Assembly: GCF_018362775.1 (NCBI RefSeq)
Contig: NZ_JAGYXY010000002.1
Location: forward strand, 176,768 to 240,767
Source: Alistipes montrealensis
GTDB lineage: Bacteria; Bacteroidota; Bacteroidia; Bacteroidales; Rikenellaceae
Length of the DNA stretch: 64,000 bases
Direction: 5' to 3'
Part shown: positions 25,022-33,879 of the stretch, piece by piece
How positions within the stretch are numbered: the first letter of the stretch is position 1
How the letters are laid out: the number at the start of each line of letters is the position of its first letter
Made by a program: the position numbers and the translations under genes
Notes under the pieces: generated by a model
What the model was told of the DNA's origin: nothing
Seen by the model: the letters and a program-made list of their open reading frames with translations, nothing else
Databases searched by the model: none

Positions 25022-26366
25022 AGCAGGCGTCGATATTGCCTGCCCCGAAACTGATCACAACGTCGGTGTCCATCGCGGCTACCTCATCGGCAAGCCGGTC
25101 GCGGTCGACGATCCGGCACGGCACGGCGACCCGTTCGGCGATGATCTCGGACGTGATGCCCGGAATCGGCTCCTCGCGCGCCGGATAAATCGGCAGCAGC
25201 AGCACCTCGTCGGCATGCGACAACGCCTCGGCGAACTCCGCATACAAATCGCGCGTGCGGGTGTAGAGGTGGGGCTGGAACAGCGCCGTGATCCGCCGCC
25301 CGGGGAACATCCGGCGGACGGAGGTGAGCGTCGCGGCCAGTTCGCGCGGATGATGGGCGTAGTCGTCCATATAGACCTGCCTGGGCGTGTTGACGTAAAA
25401 TTCGAACCGCCGTTTGACCCCCGAGAACGAGGCCAGCGCATCGCGCAGTTTGTCCGCATCGAGCCGGGCCCCCTCCGCCTTCGCGGCGCACCACGCCGAA
25501 GCGACGGCCGCAACCGCATTCTCGATATTGACCCAGCCCGGGATACCGAGCGTGCACCCCTCGATCACACCCGACGGCGTTACGAGGTCGTAGCGGTAAT
25601 GACCGCCTTCGAGCAACTGCACATTGCGGGCGTAGAAGTCGCACGTCTCGTCGAACGAGTAACGGTAGACGGTGATTTCCGGGTTGTCGACTACGATATC
25701 GACACCCTGTTTGAGGATCAGCGAGCCGCCCGGCCTGATCTGCCGCACGAACTGCGAGAAGGCCTCCTTCACCGCCTCGTGCGTCCCGTAGATGTCGAGG
25801 TGGTCGGCATCGGCCGAAGTGATGACCGCCACGTCGGGATAAAGCCTGAGGAACGAACGGTCGAATTCGTCGGCTTCGACAGCCAGTCTCCGGCCGCCGC
25901 CCAGCACGAGGTTACCGCCGAAATTCTTCGAAATGCCGCCCAGGAATGCACTGCCGCCGCCCGTGAGGACCCGGTTGAGCCATGCCACCATCGTCGAAGT
26001 CGTAGTCTTCCCGTGCGTACCCGCCACGGCCATCACGTATTTGCCCTCGGAGAGGTGGCCCAGCATCTGCGAACGTTTTTCGATGCAGAAGCCGTGTTCG
26101 CGGAAATAACAGTACTCGCTGTGGTCCTCGGGCACGGCGGGCGTGTAGACCACCACCGTATCCGCAGGATCGAGAAACTTTCCGGGGATCAGCCGCACAT
26201 CGTCCTCGTAGTGGACTGCGGCTCCTTCCGCCCCGAGTTCGTCGGTCAGGTGCGAGCGCGTACGGTCATAACCCGCGACGGCATAGCCTTCGTGCAGGAA
26301 ATAGCGGGCCAGGGCACTCATGCCGATCCCGCCGATACCCAGGAAATAGACGTTTTTGAATTCCAT
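24984..26366 (-). CDS. murC: UDP-N-acetylmuramate--L-alanine ligase
   Basis: Cytosolic ATP-dependent ligase adding L-Ala to UDP-MurNAc, the first amino-acid step of peptidoglycan synthesis. The 460 residues have the N-terminal UDP-binding GIGGIGMSALARYF, the ATP loop AGTHGKTTTSTMVAW (about 113-127), central EADEFDRSFL and DADHLD, and C-terminal YMDDYAHHPRELAATL and LFQPHLYTRT. The last eight codons (EQLKMKS and stop) come from the A-rich repeat module. It follows murG by two bases; murD and ftsW are not nearby. Confidence 0.96.
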   Translation of the reverse strand: MEFKNVYFLGIGGIGMSALARYFLHEGYAVAGYDRTRSHLTDELGAEGAAVHYEDDVRLIPGKFLDPADTVVVYTPAVPEDHSEYCYFREHGFCIEKRSQMLGHLSEGKYVMAVAGTHGKTTTSTMVAWLNRVLTGGGSAFLGGISKNFGGNLVLGGGRRLAVEADEFDRSFLRLYPDVAVITSADADHLDIYGTHEAVKEAFSQFVRQIRPGGSLILKQGVDIVVDNPEITVYRYSFDETCDFYARNVQLLEGGHYRYDLVTPSGVIEGCTLGIPGWVNIENAVAAVASAWCAAKAEGARLDADKLRDALASFSGVKRRFEFYVNTPRQVYMDDYAHHPRELAATLTSVRRMFPGRRITALFQPHLYTRTRDLYAEFAEALSHADEVLLLPIYPAREEPIPGITSEIIAERVAVPCRIVDRDRLADEVAAMDTDVVISFGAGNIDACCSALAEQLKMKS

Positions 26367-26368
26367 TA

Positions 26369-27466
26369 TTACATCACTTTTACAATCTCATCCACAATAT
26401 CTTCCGCAGCGTCGGGCTTGGCCAGCGCCTCGAGGTTGCGGCTCATCGCCTGCAACTTCTCCCGGTCGGCAAGCAGTTCCATCGCCCGCCGCATCGCTTT
26501 CGCCCGGCACTCGGCATCGGGGACGACGACCGCAGCTCCCCTGGCTTCCAGCGCCCGGGCGTTCTTGGTCTGATGGTCCTCGGCCACGTTGGGCGAAGGC
26601 ACGAACAGCACCGGCTTGGCCACGAGGCACAACTCCGAAACCGTCCCGGCCCCGCTGCGCGAAACGACCAGGTCGGCAGCGGCGTAGGCGTAGTCCATAC
26701 GGTCGATGAAAGCCCCCTGCCAGACATGCCCGGCAGGATGCGCGGCCAGAAAAGCCTGCATCTCGCGCTCGTAGTACTTGCCCGTCTGCCAGATCACCTG
26801 CACGGGAGCTTCGCCGCCCGTTTCGACGATCCACGCCTTCATCATCTCGTTCAGCGTCCGCGTGCCGAGCGACCCGCCGACCACCAGGATCACCGGAAGA
26901 TCGGGCTTAAAACCGTAGTATTCCAGCGCCTCGGCGCGGTCGGCGCCCTCTTTCGAGAAGCGGCCCCGCAGGGGGTTGCCCGTCAGGACGATCTTGCACG
27001 CCGGGAAGAAACGCTCCATGCCCTCGTAAGCCGTACAGATGCGCCGCGCGCCCTTTGCGAGGATCTTGTTCGTGACGCCCGCGTAGGAGTTCTGCTCCTG
27101 GATCACGGTCGGCACGCCCATCCGCTGCGCGGCCCACAGCACCGGGGCGCTCGCGTAACCGCCGAAGCCCACAACGACATCGGCCCCGAAGTCGCGGATG
27201 ATCTTTTTCGCCATCCGGATACTCTTCACCGCCTTGAACGGCACGGCAAGGTTGTGCCAGTCGAGCCGCCGCTGAAGTCCCGCGATAGGCAGGCCCGCGA
27301 TGCGGTAGCCCAGCGCCGGAACCTTCTCCATCTCCATCTTGCCCTCAGCCCCGACGAACAGCAGTTCGACTTCGTCGCCCAGCCGCCGTTTGAGCGCTTC
27401 GGCAACAGCCACAGCCGGGTAGATATGGCCGCCTGTTCCGCCGCCGGAAAGAATTATGCGTTTCAT
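26369..27466 (-). CDS. murG: UDP-GlcNAc--lipid I N-acetylglucosaminyltransferase MurG
   Basis: GT28 glycosyltransferase at the inner leaflet that converts lipid I to lipid II. The 365-residue protein has SGGGTGGHIYPAVAVAEAL near the start, VVGFGGYASAPVLWAAQ (about 95-111), QEQNSYAGVTNK, VVGGSLGTRTLN and SRSGAGTVSELCLVAKP in the donor-binding C-terminal half. Two bases separate it from murC. Upstream is a repeat module and the comM-like gene. Confidence 0.96.
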   Translation of the reverse strand: MKRIILSGGGTGGHIYPAVAVAEALKRRLGDEVELLFVGAEGKMEMEKVPALGYRIAGLPIAGLQRRLDWHNLAVPFKAVKSIRMAKKIIRDFGADVVVGFGGYASAPVLWAAQRMGVPTVIQEQNSYAGVTNKILAKGARRICTAYEGMERFFPACKIVLTGNPLRGRFSKEGADRAEALEYYGFKPDLPVILVVGGSLGTRTLNEMMKAWIVETGGEAPVQVIWQTGKYYEREMQAFLAAHPAGHVWQGAFIDRMDYAYAAADLVVSRSGAGTVSELCLVAKPVLFVPSPNVAEDHQTKNARALEARGAAVVVPDAECRAKAMRRAMELLADREKLQAMSRNLEALAKPDAAEDIVDEIVKVM

Positions 27467-27473
27467 TATGTCG

Positions 27474-27527
27474 AATTTTTAATTCTTAATTCTTCATTTT
27501 TAATTGATTCCGGCAAAAGCCGGAATC
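27474..27527 (-). repeat. Hairpin plus A-rich module between the comM-like gene and murG
   Basis: On the minus strand a 9-bp stem GATTCCGGC/GCCGGAATC (27506-27527, loop TTTT) is followed by AATTAAAAATGAAGAATTAA and further A-rich sequence. The comM-like stop codon lies inside the stem and the murG start is eight bases beyond the tract. No U-tract follows the stem, so it is not a standard terminator. Confidence 0.62.
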
Positions 27528-29067
27528 ACCGTCCCCAGTTTCCCCGGTCCAGCGACCGGTAGTTGATCGCCTCGGCGATATCCGCCGGGGCGATGTCGTC
27601 GCGCCCGGCCAGATCGGCAATCGTGCGTGCCACCTTCAGAATCCGGTCGTAAGCCCGCGCCGAAAGCGACAGCCCCTCCATCGCCCGTTCCAGCAGCGCC
27701 GCCGAAGCCGCATCGAGACGGCAGTATTCGCGCAGCATCGCGCTGGTCATCATCGAGTTGGTGTGGACGCCTTCCATTCCGCTAAAACGCGCCGCCTGCA
27801 CCGCCCGGGCCCGGATAACCCGCTCGCGCACCGCAGCGCTCGGTTCGCCCGGAGCCGCTGCCGACAGTTCCTGCGGAGCCACGGGCGTCACCTCGACATG
27901 CAGGTCGATGCGGTCCATCAGCGGCCCCGAAATGCGGCCCATGTAACGGTGGACCGACCCCGGGGAGCAGATGCACTCCTTCGTCGGGTGGTTATAATAG
28001 CCGCACGGGCAGGGATTCATCGCCGCCACGAGCGTAAAATTCGCCGGGTATTCGACACTGTACTTCGCCCGCGAAACCACGATCTTCTTCTCCTCCAGCG
28101 GCTGCCGCAGCACTTCGAGCACACTGCGCCCGAATTCAGGCAGTTCGTCGAGCAGCAGCACCCCGTTGTGGGCCAGCGACACTTCGCCGGGCCGGGGCGA
28201 CTGTCCGCCGCCGATCACGGCGACCTGCGAGGTGAGGTGGTGCGGAGCCCGGAAAGGCCGCCGGGTCATCAGTCCGCCCGTCACACCCACTTTGCCCGCC
28301 ACGGAGTGTATCTTGGTCGTTTCGAGGGCTTCTTCGCGCGAAAGGGGCGGCAGGATCGTCGGCAGCCGCCGCGCAAGCATCGTCTTGCCCGACCCCGGGG
28401 CGCCGATCATAATCACGTTATGCCCTCCCGCGGCAGCGATCTCCAGGGCGCGCTTCACATGCGCCTGGCCGCACACGTCGGCGAAATCCTCGGCATAACG
28501 CGTCGCCGCCGCATCGAACGGCTCGTCGGCGGCAGGCACGGCTGGCGCGATCTGCATCTCGCCGTTCAGGTAGCCGACGACCTCGCGCAGCGTCGTGACG
28601 CTGATCACCCCGATGCCGTCCACGACCGCAGCCTCGGCGGCATTTTCCGCCGGCAGCACCACACGCCGCAAACCTTCCGAGCGCGCCCGGATCGCAACGG
28701 GCAGTACGCCCCGCACGGGTTTCAGCGAACCGTCGAGCGACAATTCGCCGACGAACATCGTTCCGGCTACCGCCTCGGCGTCGATGCGCCCCATCGCCGC
28801 GAGAATCCCCACGGCGATCGGCAGGTCGAAGCCCGAACCCTCCTTGCGCAAATCCGCCGGGGCGAGGCTGACGACCACTTTTTTACCCGACATCCGTTCG
28901 CCCGAGTTCTCGAACGCCGCCCGGATGCGCTGTTCGCTCTCCTTCACGGCGTTGTCCGGCAGTCCCACGAGGTACATGCCCAGGCCGCCGCCCGCGATGT
29001 TGACCTCGACGGTCACCGCCACGGCGTCGATCCCGACGACTGCTCCTGCATAAGTTCGGACAAACAT
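27526..29067 (-). CDS. YifB/ComM family Mg chelatase-like AAA+ ATPase
   Basis: A 513-residue protein with the YifB layout: N-terminal Lon-protease-like fold (VEVNIAGGGLGMYLVGLPDNAVKESEQR), central AAA+ Mg-chelatase domain with Walker A GAPGSGKTMLARRL (about 220-233) and Walker B LLLDELPEF, a Cys-rich NPCPCGYYNHPTKECICSPG, and a C-terminal winged-helix region with YDRILKVARTIADLA. ComM in Vibrio and Haemophilus is a helicase for branch migration during transformation. comF and priA lie in the same block, so a DNA-processing role is reasonable. Confidence 0.88.
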   Translation of the reverse strand: MFVRTYAGAVVGIDAVAVTVEVNIAGGGLGMYLVGLPDNAVKESEQRIRAAFENSGERMSGKKVVVSLAPADLRKEGSGFDLPIAVGILAAMGRIDAEAVAGTMFVGELSLDGSLKPVRGVLPVAIRARSEGLRRVVLPAENAAEAAVVDGIGVISVTTLREVVGYLNGEMQIAPAVPAADEPFDAAATRYAEDFADVCGQAHVKRALEIAAAGGHNVIMIGAPGSGKTMLARRLPTILPPLSREEALETTKIHSVAGKVGVTGGLMTRRPFRAPHHLTSQVAVIGGGQSPRPGEVSLAHNGVLLLDELPEFGRSVLEVLRQPLEEKKIVVSRAKYSVEYPANFTLVAAMNPCPCGYYNHPTKECICSPGSVHRYMGRISGPLMDRIDLHVEVTPVAPQELSAAAPGEPSAAVRERVIRARAVQAARFSGMEGVHTNSMMTSAMLREYCRLDAASAALLERAMEGLSLSARAYDRILKVARTIADLAGRDDIAPADIAEAINYRSLDRGNWGR

Positions 29068-29084
29068 GTTCCCGCAATCTTTAA

Positions 29085-29112
29085 TTATGAACCGTGCATT
29101 CTGAACGGTGCG
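29085..29112 (-). repeat. Degenerate hairpin/A-rich module after dnaB
   Basis: On the minus strand ACCGT, nine bases, ACGGT, then TCATAATTAAAGATTG. The order matches the modules at 24972, 27474 and 46764, but the tract is shorter and more diverged. It fills the spacer between the dnaB stop and the comM-like start. Confidence 0.4.
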
Positions 29113-30669
29113 TCAAAACGGCGCCTCTTCGTCGATCTTCGCCGAACGGTTCACGTCGAATTCCCCGCCCATCGCCGCACCGAGGCCCGATGCGGCCGAG
29201 GGGTTGTTCGAACCGCTGGCGTAGTCGTCGTAGGCCTGCTGGCTCTCCGTCGCCTGTGCGGGCGGCAGCATCGAATCCTCCACGTCGGCAAAACGCGCCT
29301 GTTCTTTCAGGAAGCGCAGGTTCACGTCGCACACCGCACCGTTACGGTGCTTGGCGAGGATGATCTCGGCCATACCCGCCGTAGGCATGCCGTTCTCGTC
29401 CTGGTTGATGCCGTAATACTCCGGACGGTGAATGAAGGCCACGATGTCGGCGTCCTGCTCGATGGCGCCCGACTCGCGAAGGTCCGACAACTGGGGGCGC
29501 TTCGAGCCGCCGCGCATTTCGGTGGCACGGCTCAACTGCGACAGGGCAATCATCGGCACGTTCAATTCTTTGGCGATGGCCTTGAGCGTACGCGAGATGA
29601 AAGCCACCTCCTGCTCGCGGTTGCCCTTCGTATCCTGGTTGCCGGTCATCAGCTGGAGGTAGTCGATAATGATGATCTTGATGTCGTTGTGAATCTTCAG
29701 GCGGCGGGCCTTCGAACGGAACTCGAAGACCGAAAGGGCCGGGGTGTCGTCGATAAACAGCGGCGCGGAGCCCAGCGGCTTGGTGGCCGATTCGAGATGC
29801 CGCCACTGCTCGGGCGTCAGGCGGCCCGACTTGACATCGTTACCGCTCAGGCCGGTTTCGGCGATGATCAGACGCATCATCAACTGCACGGAGGACATTT
29901 CGAGCGAAAAGAACGCCACGCCCTGCTCGTGGTCGACGGCCATATTGCGGGCCATCGAAAGCACGAATGCGGTCTTACCCATCGAAGGACGTGCGGCGAT
30001 GATCACCAGGTCCGACAACTGCCAGCCCAACGTCACACGGTCGATAGCCATAAAGCCCGACGGCACGCCGCTGAAAGCGCTGGTGTTCTTCGACGCCTCT
30101 TCGATCTGCATCAGCGCACGGGCCAGGATGTCCTTCGACGACTGCACCGAACGCTTCACATGCCCCTCGGCAACCTTGAAAATCTCGCCTTCGGCATAGC
30201 CGATCAGTTCGGTTACGTCGGTCGATTCGTCGTACGACCGCTTCTGGATTTCCGTTGCCGAACGGATCAGCTCGCGCTGAACGTATTTCTGGGCGATGAT
30301 CTTGGCGTGGAACTCGACGTTGGCCGCCGAACCGACCTTCTGGGTCAACTGGGCCAGGTACGAAGCCCCGCCCACCTTCTTCAGTTCCTTCTTGGCCTTG
30401 AGCCGCTCGGTCACGGTGTAGAGGTCGATGGGCTTCAGTTCCATCGACAACTCGTTGATCGCCTTGTAGATCAGCCGGTGCTCCTCGGTATAGAACGCAT
30501 CGGGGGAGACAAACTCCTGCACCGTGATGATGCAGTCCTTTTCGAGCATCAGCGCACCGAGCACGGCCTCCTCCAGCTCGACCGCCTGCGGGGGTACATT
30601 GCCGACGGTATCGGTCATCGCCTCGAACGCCTCCCGGTTACGGGAGGAGGGTGTAAAATCTTTCGCCAT
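29113..30669 (-). CDS. dnaB: Replicative DNA helicase DnaB
   Basis: Hexameric helicase at the replication fork. The N-terminal primase-interacting domain begins VPPQAVELEEAVLGALML. The RecA-like domain has Walker A AARPSMGKTAFVLSMARNM (about 220-238), Walker B IIIDYLQLMTG and the DnaB signature SQLSRATEMRGGSKRPQLSDLRES. Length is 518 residues from the ATG at 30669 (MAKDFTPSS), which lies about 24 bases after a consensus -7 box. The frame is open for nearly 600 bases further upstream, into comF antisense, and that extension was rejected. No intein is present. Confidence 0.96.
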   Translation of the reverse strand: MAKDFTPSSRNREAFEAMTDTVGNVPPQAVELEEAVLGALMLEKDCIITVQEFVSPDAFYTEEHRLIYKAINELSMELKPIDLYTVTERLKAKKELKKVGGASYLAQLTQKVGSAANVEFHAKIIAQKYVQRELIRSATEIQKRSYDESTDVTELIGYAEGEIFKVAEGHVKRSVQSSKDILARALMQIEEASKNTSAFSGVPSGFMAIDRVTLGWQLSDLVIIAARPSMGKTAFVLSMARNMAVDHEQGVAFFSLEMSSVQLMMRLIIAETGLSGNDVKSGRLTPEQWRHLESATKPLGSAPLFIDDTPALSVFEFRSKARRLKIHNDIKIIIIDYLQLMTGNQDTKGNREQEVAFISRTLKAIAKELNVPMIALSQLSRATEMRGGSKRPQLSDLRESGAIEQDADIVAFIHRPEYYGINQDENGMPTAGMAEIILAKHRNGAVCDVNLRFLKEQARFADVEDSMLPPAQATESQQAYDDYASGSNNPSAASGLGAAMGGEFDVNRSAKIDEEAPF

Positions 30670-30693
30670 GTATAATCGGATTCTTTCAAAGGT

Positions 30694-30724
30694 CAAAAGT
30701 AAGCATAAGCGGGGAGAAATCAAA
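30694..30724 (-). promoter_or_regulatory. Consensus promoter of dnaB
   Basis: On the minus strand -33 TTTG (30721-30724), a 19-base spacer and -7 TACTTTTG (30694-30701), 24 bases before the dnaB ATG. Confidence 0.7.
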
Positions 30725-30743
30725 ACCGAACGGAGGCCCAGTT

Positions 30744-30778
30744 TGTCGAAAACTATGTTTATAACATAGCTTTCGACA
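30744..30778. repeat. 35-bp near-perfect palindrome upstream of the dnaB promoter
   Basis: TGTCGAAA-A-CTATGTT, TAT at the centre and AACATAG-C-TTTCGACA: two 16-base arms with one mismatch. It lies 20 bases upstream of the dnaB -33 element in the 245-base spacer after comF. No T-run follows, so it is more likely an operator or recombination-type site than a terminator. The rest of the spacer holds no gene. Confidence 0.6.
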
Positions 30779-30914
30779 GCGAACGCCAAAACGACCCGGA
30801 CGCCGGACCACCGAAGACCGCCCCGTTTACAACCCGGCCCCGCTCCAAGCCCCGCCCACGGCAGGCGTTTGCCGCGTGCGGCCGGAATAGGGTCCTGTTG
30901 ATAAGTTTTTAAAT

Positions 30915-31637
30915 CTACTCCTTCACACCCAGTTCGCGCTGCGAAACGGCAAGGGCGGCGATGCTGATGCGGCAGCCGGGCGCGTCGCGCAGAATGGCGG
31001 CGGCACACGAAAGGAGCGTCGACCCCGTGGTCATCACGTCGTCGACCAGCAGGACGTGCCGCCCGGCAAGCCGTTCGGGCCGACGGACAGCAAAGGCGTC
31101 TTCGACATTCCGGGCCCGTTCGCGACGGGGTTTGAGGGCCTGGCTGGCGGTGTTGCGCGTGCGGCGGACGCTGCCCCGGTCGACCGGAACACCCAACTGC
31201 GCGGCAATTCCTTCGGCAATGTATTCCGACTGGTTGTACCCCCTCCGGCAACGCTTAAAAGGGTGCAGCGGCAGCGGAACGACCACTTCCACATCGTCGT
31301 AGAGGCCGCTTTCGCGCAGATAACGCCCGTACCACTCACCCATCGCCCGGGCCGTACGCCAGGCGCCGCGGTACTTGAAGCCGTGAATCAGCCGCCGCCA
31401 GCCGCTTGCGTGGACGAAGAAGAGGAAACCCGAAGCCTGACTGACAGGAACCATCCCCCAGCATTTGCGCACGACGGGATTATCGGCCTCGCGCCAGTAC
31501 CCTGTCAGCGGCGCCGTGGCGCGGCAGAAGGTGCAGACCGTCCGTTCGCCGCGCGCGAGCGGCTCCCCGCAAACGGCGCAGCGCGGCGGGAACAGCAGCG
31601 ACGCGATGTCGTGCGCAAGGTCACTGAGGATCGACAT
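30915..31637 (-). CDS. comF: ComF family phosphoribosyltransferase-like protein
   Basis: A 240-residue ComF protein with N-terminal double CxxC zinc motif (CAVCGEPLARGERTVCTFC, about 19-37) and a C-terminal PRTase fold whose PRPP loop is HVLLVDDVMTTGSTLLSC (about 193-210). In naturally transformable bacteria ComF acts with ComFA and PriA in uptake of single-stranded DNA. The 17-base overlap with priA fits a functional connection. Confidence 0.9.
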   Translation of the reverse strand: MSILSDLAHDIASLLFPPRCAVCGEPLARGERTVCTFCRATAPLTGYWREADNPVVRKCWGMVPVSQASGFLFFVHASGWRRLIHGFKYRGAWRTARAMGEWYGRYLRESGLYDDVEVVVPLPLHPFKRCRRGYNQSEYIAEGIAAQLGVPVDRGSVRRTRNTASQALKPRRERARNVEDAFAVRRPERLAGRHVLLVDDVMTTGSTLLSCAAAILRDAPGCRISIAALAVSQRELGVKE

Positions 31638-33879
31638 TGACGACGACGGTAATCGATTTGAACGCAGGATTTTCGCCGAAGGCCTTCAGTTCGGCCGAAA
31701 GCAATTCGCGGGCGCGGGCCGACGATGCACCGCTCTCGATTTTCAGCAGGAGCCCCACGAGGTATTCGCCGCGGATGCGGTCGACGGGCGGGGTCATCGG
31801 CCCCAGCAGCCGGCGGCCGAAACGAATGCGCAGGCGTGCGGCCAAGTCCATCACCCCACCCCGCAGCACCGAAGGATCGCGGTGGCGCAGCACGAGCGAC
31901 GTGAGCCGCGCATAAGGCGGATAAAAGAAGGCTTCGCGCTCGGAGAGCTGCGCCCGGGCCATGGCGCCAAAATCGCCCTCCGCAACCTGCCGGATAACGG
32001 GATGCCCGGGTTCGGAGGTCTGAATCACCACCTCGCCGCCTTCAGAACGGCGTCCGGCACGGCCCGCCACCTGCATCATCAGTTGAAAAGCCCGTTCGGC
32101 GGCCCGGAAATCGGGGTTATTCAGCAGGTTGTCGGCATTGAGGATGCCCACGAGCGACACCCCCGCGAAGTCGAAACCCTTGGTGATCATCTGCGTACCG
32201 ACCAGAATGTCGGTCCTGCGGGCCTCGAAATCGGCGATAATGGCATTGAAAGCCCGTTCGGAGGTCACACTGTCGCGGTCCAGACGAGCGACACGCGCTT
32301 CGGGGAAGATTTTGGCGATCTCTTCCTCGACCTTCTCCGTCCCGAAACCCATCGGAATCACGTCGGTGACCTTGCACGAAGGACATTTCGCCGGAACGGA
32401 CTCCGTATAGCCGCAGTAGTGGCAGACGAGTTTCTGTCCGCCCTTGTGGTAGGTCAACGTCACATTGCAGTGAGGACAGCGGGCTGTCCAGCCGCATTCG
32501 GAGCACTCGACATAGGGTGAAAACCCGCGGCGGTTCTGGAACAGCATCACCTGCTCGCCCCGGTCGAGGGTCTCGCCGATCTTGTCCAGCAAAAGTTTGT
32601 TGAAATGGGCTTTGCGCTCGCCGCGCTTGGCGGCCCGCAGGGTGTCGGAAACCAGAATTTCGGGCGGCCGGGCGTCGCCGTAACGCTCGGTCAGCTCCGC
32701 ACGGCCATACTTGCCCGACGAGGCGTTGAGCCACGTTTCGAGCGACGGCGTGGCGCTGCCGAGCAGCGTCCTGCCCCCGCCGAGACGCGCCATCACCACG
32801 GCGCAGTCGCGGGCGTTGTAACGCGGCGCCGGATCGGCCTGTTTGTAGCTGGCGTCGTGCTCCTCGTCGACAATGACCAGTTGCAGGCGCTTCAGCGGCA
32901 GGAAGATCGACGACCGCACACCGACCACGAACTCGCCTCCCTGGGAGCGGTTCAGCCGCAGATAGGTCTCCGTACGGCGGTGGTTGGTGAGTTTCGAATG
33001 ATAAGGGGTGACGCGGCTGCCGAAGATGCGCTCCATGCGCTCGATCAGTTGCGCCGTGAGGGCGATTTCGGGGACAAGCAACAGCACGTCGCCGCCCCGG
33101 GCCAGCACTTCGGCAATCAGGTGGATGTAGATTTCGGTCTTGCCCGAGCCGGTGATGCCCTGCAACAGGGCCGTGGTTTTCCCGGCGGCGAACTGTTCGC
33201 GCAAGGCATCCAGCGCCGTGAGCTGCTGCGGGGTCAGCTCCGGAAGGCGGAAGGCCGAGCCACCGCGTTCGACGGTACGTTCCCGCTCCGTACAGACGAT
33301 GTATTTCTTGCGTTCGAGGGCGTGCAGCACGGCATAATCGGCCCGGAGCAGGCGGCGGGCGATTTCACCCGTCGAAATACGCGTCTCGTCGCCGGCCGAG
33401 GCCAGTTCGAGCAGCGCCTCGTATTGTTTGGGGGCGCGGCGTTCGATTTTTTCGCAGATTTCGTTAAAACGGCCTTCGTCGTGGAGCTCCGGAGCCAGCG
33501 ACACGTAACATTCGGTCCGGGGACGAAACTCCTCTTCGGAAAACTCCTCCTCCGTGTCGCCCGAAGGTTTCATCAGCGCCGGCAGCGCCACGCGCATCAC
33601 CTCGCCCAAAGCGCACATGTAATACGAAGCGATCCACTCCCACAGCGCCATCTGCTGCGCCGAGAGCAGGGGCGCGTCGTAGAGTATGCGCTGAATCGGT
33701 TTTACGGTCTTGAAGTCGGGCCGGCGGTCATGAACCCGCCACACGATGCCCGTATAGAATTTGCGGGCGCCGAACTGCACCGCTACGGCCTGCCCCGCCG
33801 CGGCCTCCATGCCCTCGGGCACAGCAAACGTGTAAGCGGGCTGCGCCAGCGGCAGGATTATATCGGCATAGCGCTGCAT
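31621..33879 (-). CDS. priA: Primosomal protein N' (PriA helicase)
   Basis: 3'-5' helicase that restarts stalled replication forks. The 752 residues have the N-terminal 3'BD domain, Walker A LLQGITGSGKTEIYIHL (about 238-254), DEEHD box, and the zinc-binding insertion with paired cysteines (CSECGWTARCPHC and CHYCGYTESVPAKCPSC, about 455-500). Motifs V/VI follow (ILVGTQMITKGFDF, QVAGRAGR). It starts one base inside the YitT stop (TGATG) and its end overlaps the comF start, so the three genes are translationally coupled. Confidence 0.96.
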   Translation of the reverse strand: MQRYADIILPLAQPAYTFAVPEGMEAAAGQAVAVQFGARKFYTGIVWRVHDRRPDFKTVKPIQRILYDAPLLSAQQMALWEWIASYYMCALGEVMRVALPALMKPSGDTEEEFSEEEFRPRTECYVSLAPELHDEGRFNEICEKIERRAPKQYEALLELASAGDETRISTGEIARRLLRADYAVLHALERKKYIVCTERERTVERGGSAFRLPELTPQQLTALDALREQFAAGKTTALLQGITGSGKTEIYIHLIAEVLARGGDVLLLVPEIALTAQLIERMERIFGSRVTPYHSKLTNHRRTETYLRLNRSQGGEFVVGVRSSIFLPLKRLQLVIVDEEHDASYKQADPAPRYNARDCAVVMARLGGGRTLLGSATPSLETWLNASSGKYGRAELTERYGDARPPEILVSDTLRAAKRGERKAHFNKLLLDKIGETLDRGEQVMLFQNRRGFSPYVECSECGWTARCPHCNVTLTYHKGGQKLVCHYCGYTESVPAKCPSCKVTDVIPMGFGTEKVEEEIAKIFPEARVARLDRDSVTSERAFNAIIADFEARRTDILVGTQMITKGFDFAGVSLVGILNADNLLNNPDFRAAERAFQLMMQVAGRAGRRSEGGEVVIQTSEPGHPVIRQVAEGDFGAMARAQLSEREAFFYPPYARLTSLVLRHRDPSVLRGGVMDLAARLRIRFGRRLLGPMTPPVDRIRGEYLVGLLLKIESGASSARARELLSAELKAFGENPAFKSITVVVNVDPQ

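Noticed and set aside
27474..27527. Standard Rho-independent terminator at the comM-like 3' end
   Set aside because: The stem is followed by A-rich rather than T-rich sequence on the transcribed sense strand.
30744..30778. The palindrome as the chromosomal dif site
   Set aside because: Only loose similarity by eye, no XerC/D gene nearby and no skew information; reported only as a palindrome.
30670..31251. In-frame extension of dnaB to 31251
   Set aside because: The extension would run through a consensus promoter and over comF on the same strand in another frame; the 518-residue form has the standard DnaB length.
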